Below, in pieces: positions 38,638-47,200 of a stretch of DNA of 64,000 nucleotides. A program made the position numbers and the translations under genes. The notes under the pieces are model-generated. The model had not been told where the DNA came from. It searched no databases and worked only from the letters and a program-made list of their open reading frames with translations. This stretch comes from Marinobacter bohaiensis (lineage in GTDB: Bacteria; Pseudomonadota; Gammaproteobacteria; Pseudomonadales; Oleiphilaceae): positions 1 through 64,000 of the forward strand of contig NZ_QGEH01000004.1 in the NCBI RefSeq assembly GCF_003258515.1, given 5' to 3'. Numbering within the stretch: the stretch's first letter is position 1; each line of letters begins with the position of its first letter.

Positions 38638-40089
38638 TCAAACGTACGGAATGATCGACTCCCCGTACAGCGCCAACTCTTCCAGCAAGTGCCGGTCGCG
38701 GTCTGAGATGTCCGGCGACTGCACCCGCTGCTGGATATCGGCAAAGAAGCCTTCCAGGGAGCGCCAGCCGGCCTTGGGCTGCATCAGGCGTTGCTGACGG
38801 AACTGTTCCCAGCGTTCCTGCTCCTCGGGATCGAGCGTATGCGGGAAATTGCGGGCACGATAGCGGAAGACCATTTCCGGCAGGCGCGGGTCGTCGAAAG
38901 TAGGCACTTCCTCGCCCATCACCTCAACCGGCTGCTTGAGCAGCTGCTCCAGGCGCTTGCGGTCCGCCGGGGGCAGGAACCCGCCGGCGTAGAGCTGTTC
39001 GTCCGGATCGGTAAGGTCGCCGGGGCCATCGTCCTGTGGAGCGAAGGCGTTGGCGATGGTCTCGGCGATGCCCGGCGCGTTGCGCAGTTTCTGCAGGTTG
39101 GTGCGCAGCACGTCGCCGTCCAGCTGCAGCTCGCCCAGGCGCTCGGGCGTGAGGGACTTGAGCATGGCGCCCGGCGCCAGGATCGGGCACTTGTTCAGGT
39201 GCACCGCCTTGAGCGCGAAGCGTTCCTCGCCTTCGCCCAGATCCGCCTGGGACGAGAACACCCGGCGGCGAATCTCGTCGGCGTCGGCCCCCACCAGCTC
39301 GGCGGGATCGTGGCGCAGGTCGTAGACGATCACCGCGTTCTTGTTGACCGGATGCTGGGCCACCGGCGCCACCATGGCGCAACAGCCGATGGACGCCGGA
39401 TACTTGCTGGAGACATGGAACACCGGCTTCATGGTGGCCAGGTCGAGCATGGAGCGGGCGGAGTGCTTGTCCTTGTGCTCCAGCACGTACTCGAACAGCT
39501 TGGGCTGCTTCTCCTTGATCAGCCGGGCCATGGCGATGGTGGCTTCCACGTCCGACATGGCGTCGTGGGCGGCCTCGTGGGCGATGCCGTTGGCGGCGGT
39601 CAGTTCCTCCAGGCGGAAGCTGGGCGAGCCGTCTTCCTTCTTGGGCCAGTTGATGCCTTCCGGGCGCAGGGCGTAGGTCAGCCGCACCATGTCGATGATG
39701 TCCCAGCGGGAATTGCCGTTCTGCCACTCCCGAGCGTAGGGATCACGCAGGTTGCGGTACAGGGTGTGGCGGGTGACCTCGTCGTCGAAGCGCAGGCTGT
39801 TATAGCCCACGGCGCAGGTGCCCGGCTGGCTGAAGGCCTCGTGGATCATGTCGATGAACTCGGCTTCCGGATAGCCTTCGGCCTGCGCCTGCTGGGGCGT
39901 GATGCCGGTGATCAGGCAGGCCACCGGATCGGGCACGTAGTCCTCGGTCGGCTTGCAGTAGATGACCAGCGGGTCCTCGATGATGTTGAGGTCGGCGTCG
40001 GTCCGGACTCCGGCAAACTGGGAGGGCCGATCGTGGATCGGGTCGGCGCCGAAGGTTTCGTAGTCGTGCCAGTAAAAGCTCTTGATCAC
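38638..40089 (-). CDS. sbcB: Exodeoxyribonuclease I
   Basis: A 483-aa single-strand 3'-5' DNase of the DEDDh class used in recombination and mismatch repair. The N-terminal exonuclease motif FYWHDYETFGADP holds Asp9 and Glu11; the ExoII region (AVGYNSLRFDDE) and ExoIII region (AAHDAMSDVEATI) follow, then the SH3-like and helical domains that encircle DNA. Length matches Escherichia coli ExoI (475 aa). It begins with GTG at 40089, with GAGGT upstream. Confidence 0.96.
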   Translation of the reverse strand: MIKSFYWHDYETFGADPIHDRPSQFAGVRTDADLNIIEDPLVIYCKPTEDYVPDPVACLITGITPQQAQAEGYPEAEFIDMIHEAFSQPGTCAVGYNSLRFDDEVTRHTLYRNLRDPYAREWQNGNSRWDIIDMVRLTYALRPEGINWPKKEDGSPSFRLEELTAANGIAHEAAHDAMSDVEATIAMARLIKEKQPKLFEYVLEHKDKHSARSMLDLATMKPVFHVSSKYPASIGCCAMVAPVAQHPVNKNAVIVYDLRHDPAELVGADADEIRRRVFSSQADLGEGEERFALKAVHLNKCPILAPGAMLKSLTPERLGELQLDGDVLRTNLQKLRNAPGIAETIANAFAPQDDGPGDLTDPDEQLYAGGFLPPADRKRLEQLLKQPVEVMGEEVPTFDDPRLPEMVFRYRARNFPHTLDPEEQERWEQFRQQRLMQPKAGWRSLEGFFADIQQRVQSPDISDRDRHLLEELALYGESIIPYV

Positions 40090-40173
40090 AGTGTCCGGAC
40101 CTCTGCGGGGTTCTGCCAGTTTGGTGGCCGAGTGTAGCAGAGCCGCCGGGGGGGATCAGTAGGCAGGCTTCTT

Positions 40174-41040
40174 TTAGAAAAGTCCTAAACCACGGTCGAT
40201 GTACTCGGTCCTCGCCCGGGGAATCCCGTTCTGCAAGGTCTGCAGATCCAACTGCATGGCGGTGGGCACGTTGAGGAAGACGCCCGCTGCCGCATCGATC
40301 GCACCGCCGGTGCCATCCTGCCACTGCACCGCCTGTTTCTGGAAGGCGATGAACAGGTCGTCGGTGAAGCCGGTGGTGCCGTCGCCGTTGCCCTTGCCCA
40401 CATCGAGGGTCTGCAGGTTGGTCAGGGGCGCGCACTGGGTGTTCGTGGCGCAGTCGGTGGCGGCGTCCGCCAGGCCGATGTCGGTCGCGCGGGTCTGGGT
40501 GGCGTTGCCGTCGGCGTCGAACAGTTGCGCGGCGGAGACGTTGCCGTCCGCGTCTTCGAGCTGGATGCCGAGGTGGCCGGAGAAACTCTCGATATCGCCC
40601 GACAACGTCCCGCGCGCTTGATTAAAGCCGACCCGGAAGCCGATGACCTCGCCGTTCTCCTCCGCCAGCTCGATGTACGGATCACGGCCGACGAAGGGCA
40701 CGATCTCGTCGACGGCGTAGGTCTGGCCGTCGATCTGGACCCGATTGGCGTCGGTGGCGATGTGGCCGAGGGAGAGCTGGTCGATCAGCACGTCGGTGCC
40801 GTCGCCGGTGTCACCGAAGGCCAGCGATGCGATGTTGGTCTGCACCTCCGCATCCAGCCCCAGCGTGATTCGGGTGGTGCGGTTGGCCGCGCTCCCGCCC
40901 AGATCCACGGCGATCATGCCCTGCCCCCGAACCTGCTCCATTTCCTGTTCGGAAATGGGCCGCAGCTCCGCATCCACCGTCCCGGCCAGCATCAGGCCGA
41001 GCAGTGCCGGGGCCACGCGTGCACGCGTTTCCCTGTTCAT
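40174..41040 (-). CDS. Exported protein of unknown function
   Basis: A 288-aa secreted or outer-membrane-associated protein with a signal peptide ending near VDAE, followed by a conserved-looking LRPISEQEMEQVRGQG segment. The rest is rich in Asp, Gly, Thr and Asn with many short beta-prone stretches (TRITLGLDAEVQTNIASLAF). Only two cysteines are seen, in CATNTQCAP. The early acidic segment followed by a glycine resembles the start of short marine proteobacterial surface proteins. No function can be assigned. Start at the ATG at 41040. Confidence 0.7.
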   Translation of the reverse strand: MNRETRARVAPALLGLMLAGTVDAELRPISEQEMEQVRGQGMIAVDLGGSAANRTTRITLGLDAEVQTNIASLAFGDTGDGTDVLIDQLSLGHIATDANRVQIDGQTYAVDEIVPFVGRDPYIELAEENGEVIGFRVGFNQARGTLSGDIESFSGHLGIQLEDADGNVSAAQLFDADGNATQTRATDIGLADAATDCATNTQCAPLTNLQTLDVGKGNGDGTTGFTDDLFIAFQKQAVQWQDGTGGAIDAAAGVFLNVPTAMQLDLQTLQNGIPRARTEYIDRGLGLF

Positions 41041-41418
41041 GTTGATGGTCTCTGTGTCGTTGAGCGTCCGCCCCTGATCGGCAACCGCCACGCCCGTCGA
41101 TTCTTGTTGTTGAATTGGGCGCGTTACCCGGGGCTTTTTCTTGCTTGCGATCGGGACTATAGGCGGGCAAACCCGGCGGGACAGTGAGAGATGTCACATC
41201 GGGCCAATGGCCCGACAAGGCAATCCTGAATCTGTGATGAATCTCTTACAATAAATTACATTTGGGACAACAAAAGAAACAGTGATTAGGGCATCATCAC
41301 TTCCTTTCGCCTGTGCCGGTTATCCGATCGGCACGCTCAAGTCCGGTGCCAATTCGGTCGTTGATTACAGATAACAATTCAGCACTGGCGACACTCCTTT
41401 CCCGACGGGTTAGATCGC
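41041..41418. other. Divergent intergenic region before the REC-CheC gene
   Basis: About 378 bp. An A+T-rich stretch at about 41230-41275 probably holds promoters. A small palindrome CGGGCC-AAT-GGCCCG lies near 41200. No gene is supported. Confidence 0.55.
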
Positions 41419-42441
41419 ATGAGCTATCGAGTCCTCATCTGTGACGACTCCGCCATGGCGCGCAAGCAGATGGCCGACGCCCTGCCTTCGGCGGCGGTCA
41501 CGGATCTGGCGTTTGCCGAAGATGGCGAACAGGCCCTCGGGCTGATTCGCCAGGATCGATGCGATCTACTGTTCCTGGATCTCACCATGCCGGTGCTGGA
41601 CGGCTACGCCGTGCTGGAGGCCATCGCCCGGGAAGACCGGCCGGTGATGACCATCGTGGTGTCCGGCGACATCCAGCCGGAGGCCCGGCGCCGGGTGCTC
41701 AACCTGGGCGCCATGGATTTCATCCGCAAGCCCACCGACGCCGCCGAGATCCGCGACATCCTGGCCGACTACGGCCTGATCTCCCCCGCCGAAGCCGCCA
41801 CGGAAACCACCGCTGTCGAACGGGCCACGGCGGACGATACCGGCGAGGAAAACCTGTTCGGGCACCTGCAGGAGCTGGCCAACATCGCCATGGGCCAGGC
41901 CGCCGATCTGCTGGCCCGGCTGCTCAACGTGTTCGTCAAACTGCCGGTACCGCGGGTGGACATGCTGGCGCAGAGCGAACTGGCCATGGCGCTGGGCGCG
42001 GTGGACGAGCGTGACGCCTATTCGGCGGTGTGCCAGGGATTCAATGGCGGCGGTATTGCCGGCGAAGCGCTGCTGCTGTTCTCCGACGCCAGCTTCAATG
42101 ACATGACCCGCCTGCTGGGTTACGAGGAAGACGACCGCAACGCGCTGGAAGTGGAAGTCCTGATGGACCTCTCCAGCATCCTGTTCGGCGCCTTCCTGCG
42201 GGGGCTGGGCGAGCAGCTGGATCTGAACCTGGGCCTCAGCCACCCGGTCGTGCTGGGCCAGCACCGCCAGATCGGCGATCTTCTGGAATATCACCAGGCC
42301 CGGGACCAGCAACTGCTGTGCGTCGAAATCAATTACGCGATAGAGGATTACAACGTGGTCTGCGACCTGCTGATCCTGCTGACCGGGGATTCCCTGCCCC
42401 GACTCGAGACCGCCATCCACGGAGCGAAGGCGTCCCGATGA
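41419..42441 (+). CDS. Response regulator with CheC-type phosphatase domain
   Basis: A 340-aa protein in two parts. The receiver domain (to about residue 120) has the acidic pair near residue 10, phospho-acceptor Asp54 (LFLDLTMPVLDG) and the lysine in FIRKPTD. The C-terminal half (about 145-335) is CheC-like, with ELANIAMGQAADLLARLL and a second, related helix LEVEVLMDLSSILFGAFLRGL. CheC-family domains dephosphorylate CheY-type receivers. It ends in a four-base overlap (ATGA) with a diguanylate cyclase gene, so the two probably form a signalling pair. Confidence 0.88.
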   Translation: MSYRVLICDDSAMARKQMADALPSAAVTDLAFAEDGEQALGLIRQDRCDLLFLDLTMPVLDGYAVLEAIAREDRPVMTIVVSGDIQPEARRRVLNLGAMDFIRKPTDAAEIRDILADYGLISPAEAATETTAVERATADDTGEENLFGHLQELANIAMGQAADLLARLLNVFVKLPVPRVDMLAQSELAMALGAVDERDAYSAVCQGFNGGGIAGEALLLFSDASFNDMTRLLGYEEDDRNALEVEVLMDLSSILFGAFLRGLGEQLDLNLGLSHPVVLGQHRQIGDLLEYHQARDQQLLCVEINYAIEDYNVVCDLLILLTGDSLPRLETAIHGAKASR

Positions 42442-43397
42442 TGGCCAAACCCGAAGACCTGCAGGAATTCCACTGGCTGATGGACATGCTGGAAACCGTG
42501 GAAGTGGGCCTGGTGGTCCTCGACCACGACTACGGCGTGCACGTGTGGAACGGGTTCATGGAGAACCACAGCGAGATTACCGCCAGCCGCATCAAGGGCC
42601 GCAACCTGTTCGAGATCTTCCCCGATCTGCCCGAGCCCTGGCTGCGACGCAAGCTGGAGTCGGTGCGCCTGTTGCGCACCCGCGCCTTCACCACCTGGGA
42701 GCAGCGCCCCTACCTGTTCCACTTCCGCAACACCCGCCCGATCACGGGCACGGCGCCGTACATGTACCAGAACCTGACCATCAGCCCCCTGTGCGGCAGC
42801 GACGGATCGGTGCAGATGTACTGCCTGATGATTTACGACGTGACCGACATGGCCGCCGGCAAGCTGGCTCTGGAACGGGCCAACGACCAACTCAGCCGCC
42901 TCAGTGAAACCGACGGCCTGACCGGGCTGCTCAACCGCAATACGTGGGAAAACCTGCTGGAAGCGGAATACGGACGCTGCTGCCGCTACGGCAACGAATC
43001 GGTGCTGGTGATGTTCGACATTGACCGCTTCAAGTCGGTGAACGACACCTACGGCCACGTCACCGGGGACGAGGTGATCCGGCGCACGGCCCAGATCCTC
43101 AAGGCCAACCTGCGCCATGCCGACCTGGCCGGCCGCTACGGCGGCGAGGAATACGCCATCGTGCTGCCGGAAACGCCGATCGACGGCGCGGTGGTGTTGT
43201 GCGAGCGCATCCGCCGCACCATCGAGACCACCACCGTGGACGTCGGCTCGGCGCGAATCCAGTGCACCATCAGCATGGGACTGGCATCGATGACCGAGGA
43301 TATCGACAGCGCCCGGGAGTGGATCGAGCGCGCCGATACGGCGCTCTACGCGGCAAAAACCGGCGGCCGGAACCAGATCCGGGTCGCCGGGCAGTGA
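42438..43397 (+). CDS. PAS-like sensor diguanylate cyclase
   Basis: A 319-aa cytoplasmic protein that would make cyclic di-GMP from GTP. Residues of about 10-140 form a PAS-like domain (VGLVVLDHDYGVHVWN). The GGDEF domain follows, with DGLTGLLNRNTWE and FDIDRFKSVNDTYGH. The active-site signature is GGEEY (235-239) rather than GGDEF/GGEEF, and an inhibitory-site RxxD is present at 226-229 with correct spacing, suggesting product-inhibited activity. It is coupled to the REC-CheC gene. No membrane segment. Confidence 0.9.
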   Translation: MMAKPEDLQEFHWLMDMLETVEVGLVVLDHDYGVHVWNGFMENHSEITASRIKGRNLFEIFPDLPEPWLRRKLESVRLLRTRAFTTWEQRPYLFHFRNTRPITGTAPYMYQNLTISPLCGSDGSVQMYCLMIYDVTDMAAGKLALERANDQLSRLSETDGLTGLLNRNTWENLLEAEYGRCCRYGNESVLVMFDIDRFKSVNDTYGHVTGDEVIRRTAQILKANLRHADLAGRYGGEEYAIVLPETPIDGAVVLCERIRRTIETTTVDVGSARIQCTISMGLASMTEDIDSAREWIERADTALYAAKTGGRNQIRVAGQ

Positions 43398-43409
43398 GCG
43401 GGCGCCGCC

Positions 43410-44084
43410 TTATTTGGCGCTGAGCGAACGCACCGGGCGGGAGACCAGCCCCTGGATACTCTGCTCGTAGATTTCCTCGCGCTCTTCATTGTTTGTGATG
43501 CACAGCCCCAGATCACGCAGCAGGCCGTCGGCCACGTCGTATACCCAGCCGTGCACGGAGAGTTCCTGGCCGCGTTCCCAGGCGTCCTGGACGATGCTGG
43601 TCTGGCACACGTGACGCACCTGGGCCATGGCGTTCAGCTCGCACAGGCGGTCCACCTGCTCGCTCTCGTCGGACAGTTTCTCCAGGATCGGGCTGTACTC
43701 GTCGCGCACGTCCTGCACGTGGCGCAACCAGTTGGCGATCAGGCCCTTGCCTTCGTTCTTCAGCGCCGCCTTTACACCGCCGCAGCCATAGTGGCCCACC
43801 ACCATGATGTGCTTGACCTTCAGCACTTCCACGGCGAACTGCAGCACCGACAGGCAGTTGAAGTCGGTGTGCACCACCACGTTGGCGACGTTGCGATGCA
43901 CGAACAGGTCACCGGGCATCAGATCTACGATCTGGTTGGCAGGCACACGGCTGTCGGCGCAGCCGATCCAGAGGTATTCGGGAGCCTGCTGGTTGGACAG
44001 TCGCTCGAAGAACTGTGGGTCTTCCTGCTTGATCTTATCCGCCCAGTCGCGGTTGCTTTCAAAGAGGTGGTTCAGCCGTCGCAT
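43410..44084 (-). CDS. can: Beta-class carbonic anhydrase
   Basis: A 224-aa zinc enzyme that hydrates CO2 to bicarbonate in the cytoplasm. The zinc and active-site residues Cys42, Asp44 and Arg46 (CADSRVP), His98 and Cys101 (GHYGCGG) are at the same positions as in Escherichia coli Can. The ATG at 44084 has a GAAGGGA site; a longer frame runs into the glutamate dehydrogenase terminator and is rejected. A gamma-class homologue is encoded at 1728-2252. Confidence 0.96.
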   Translation of the reverse strand: MRRLNHLFESNRDWADKIKQEDPQFFERLSNQQAPEYLWIGCADSRVPANQIVDLMPGDLFVHRNVANVVVHTDFNCLSVLQFAVEVLKVKHIMVVGHYGCGGVKAALKNEGKGLIANWLRHVQDVRDEYSPILEKLSDESEQVDRLCELNAMAQVRHVCQTSIVQDAWERGQELSVHGWVYDVADGLLRDLGLCITNNEEREEIYEQSIQGLVSRPVRSLSAK

Positions 44085-44175
44085 GGTTCCCTTCTCGATG
44101 TGGATAGGTTCTCGAAGCGGGTGTTTATAACACGCGGGCGGCCGATTTCCTGAACCGCCCGAAAAACACCCGGGC

Positions 44176-44211
44176 ACAAAAAAGGCGCTACCGCGAGAAC
44201 GATAGCGCCTT
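44176..44211 (-). terminator. Rho-independent terminator of the glutamate dehydrogenase gene
   Basis: A 12-bp stem with one mismatch (44182-44193 with 44200-44211) is followed on the minus strand by a T-run to about 44176. It lies 38 bp after the gene's stop. Confidence 0.85.
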
Positions 44212-44248
44212 AAATTGAACGGCAAATCCCGTTCCGGTTCAACTGGAC

Positions 44249-47200
44249 TTACGGGTTAGCCGTCTCCAGCGGCGTGTGCAGGGACGACTGCGCCAGGTCC
44301 AGGAGCTCGCGCAGGGCGACGGAGAACATGGCGTACTCCGGCTCCCGGGCGCTGCGCAGTTCCGACAGCATCGCGTGCCAGCGCTGGACCATCGGCTTGT
44401 GCCGATCGGCCCATTCCTCGATGGCCTGCTCGATGTCCCCTTCCTTGCCGCTGATGCGCAGCACGCCGGTGGTCAGCGCGCGCTGCTGCCAGTCCAGGTC
44501 TTCGCGGAAGCTCTCCCGTGCCAAGGCCTCCCAGTGGGAGGACGGCGACAGCTTGGCCACCGCGCCGGCAAACCAGTTGAGGTCCAGCTGTTCGCCCAGG
44601 GTGTAGTACAGGTTGGCCACCTGCTTGAGCGGCACCTGGGTTGTCTCGTGGGCCTCGATGATGCCCAACGCCGAGTACAGGTACGACGCCCCGGCCACGA
44701 CACCGGCCACATCCTCGGGAATATCCTTGGCCACCAGCGCGTCGAACTGCTTGCGCCAGGCCGTACCGGACTCCGTGCCCAGGTATTCCGGCATCTGGCC
44801 GATGATGTCGGACAGCGCCGCGGCGAAGCGGTCCATGTGGGTCTGGATGTTCAGCTCGCTGCGACGGTTGCGCAACAGCCAGCGCACGGAACGGCGGATC
44901 AGGCGGATCAGCTCGTTCATCAGTTCCAGCTGCAGTTCCGCCGGCACCTTGAAGTCCAGCGATTCGATCTTGTTCCACCACTCGTCGAAGCGGAACACAT
45001 CACGGGCGATGATCCAGGCCATGGCGATGGCCGACACCGACGCGCCGGTGGACTGGGCCATCCGGTCCACAAAGGTGATGCCCATGTGGTTGACCATGTC
45101 GTTGGCGATCTGGGTGGCGATGATTTCACGCCGCAGCTGGTGCTCGCCCAATTCCTTGCCGAACTTTTTGATCAGTTGCTCCGGGAAGACCTTGTTCATC
45201 TCCTTGGCCAGCAACGGCTCGTCCGGCAGCTCGCTGTCGATCAGCAACTGCTTGAGGTCGCCCTTGACGTAGGAGATCAGCACCGACAGCTCGGGCCGGG
45301 TCAGGCCGCGCTTGTTCAGCTTGCGCTCCGCCAGGGTCTCCTCGTCAGGCAGGAACTCCAGCTCGCGGTTGAGTTTGCCCGCGGTCTCGAAGTTGATCAT
45401 CAGCCGGCGGTATTCCTCCAGGCGGGTGATCGCCTCGGTGTTGGCGATACTGATCGCCTGGGTCTGGCGGTAGTTGTTCAGCAGCACGAGATCGGACACG
45501 TCGTCGGTCATCTTCTCAAGCATGTTGTTGCGCTGCTTCTCGGTCAGGTCGCCGGCCGCCACCACACGGTTGAGCAGGATCTTCATGTTGACCTCGTGGT
45601 CGGAGCAATCCACCCCACCCGCGTTGTCGATGAAGTCCGTGTTCAAACGCCCGCCGTTAAGACCGAACTCGATGCGACCGAGCTGGGTCATGCCCAGGTT
45701 GCCGCCCTCGCCGACCACCTTGGCGCGCACTTCGCGGCCGTCCACGCGCAGGCCGTCGTTGGCCTTGTCCCCCACATCGGCATGGGTCTCCTTCGAGCCC
45801 TTGACGTAGGTGCCGATACCGCCGAACCACAGCAGATCCGCCTGGGCCTTGAGGATATGGCTGATCAGCATGTTGGGCGGCACGCGGTCCGACTTGATGT
45901 TGAACAGCTTCTTCATTTCCGCGCTGACCGGAATCGATTTGGCGCTGCGGTTGAACACCCCGCCGCCCTTGGAGATCAGGTCGGCGTTGTAGTCGGTCCA
46001 GCTGGAGCGCGGCATCTCGAACAGGCGCTGGCGCTCCTCGAAGCTGGCCCTGGGATCCGGCGTCGGGTCAACGAAGATGTGCAGGTGGTTGAACGCCGCA
46101 ATCAGCTTGGCGTGCTCGGAACGCAGCAGGCCGTTGCCGAAGACGTCACCGCCCATGTCGCCGATACCGATCACCGAGAAGTCATCCCTGGCCGGGTTGA
46201 TGCCCAGCTCGCGGAAATGCCGCTCCACGGATACCCAGGCGCCCTTGGCGGTGATGCCCATCTTCTTGTGGTCGTAACCCTGGCTGCCGCCCGAAGCAAA
46301 GGCATCACCGAGCCAGAAGTCGTATTCCGCCGACAGGCCGTTGGCGATGTCGGAGAAGGTGGCGGTGCCCTTGTCCGCCGCGACCACCAGGTAATGATCG
46401 TCCTCGTCGTGGCGGATGACGCTGGTTGGCGGCTTGATGGCGCCGTCCACCAGATTGTCGGTCACATCCAGCAGGCCGCGCACGAAGGTCTTGTACGCTT
46501 CGATGCCTTCGCGCTGGAAGGCGTCGCGATCACCGCCATTGGGCAGCTGTTTGGCCACGAAACCACCCTTGGCGCCCACCGGCACGATGACCGCGTTCTT
46601 GACCTGCTGCGCCTTGACCAGCCCCAGGATCTCGGTACGGTAGTCCTCGAAACGGTCCGACCAGCGCAGACCGCCGCGCGCTACCTTGCCGCCGCGCAGG
46701 TGCACACCTTCCACCCGCGGCGAGTACACGAAGATCTCGAACATCGGCCGCGGCAGCGGCATGTCGGGAATCTCGGACGGACGGAACTTGTAGCTGACGT
46801 AAGGCTTGTGGCCGCCATTCTCGTCCAACTGGAAGTAGTTGGTGCGCTGGGTCGCCTTGATCAGGTCCAGGTACAGGCGCAGCACCCGGTCCTCGCTCAG
46901 GTTCTCCACGTCGTCCAGGCCGGCGTTGAATTCCAGCTCCAGCTTCTGCTGGGCGGCCGCGCTCTTGCCGCTGCTCTGGAAACGTTCCGGATCGAAACGC
47001 ACCGCGAAGAAATCCAGCAGCAGCTGCGCCAGGGACACGTGATTGACCAGCGTGTTGGCGATGAAGGTCTGACTGTTGGAGATGCGGATCTGACGCATGT
47101 AGCGGGCGTAGGCCCGGAGCATGGCAATCTGGCGCCAGTCCAGGTAGCAGGCCAGGACCAGCCGGTTGAAGGTGTCGTTCTCCGCCTGGCCATACCAGAC

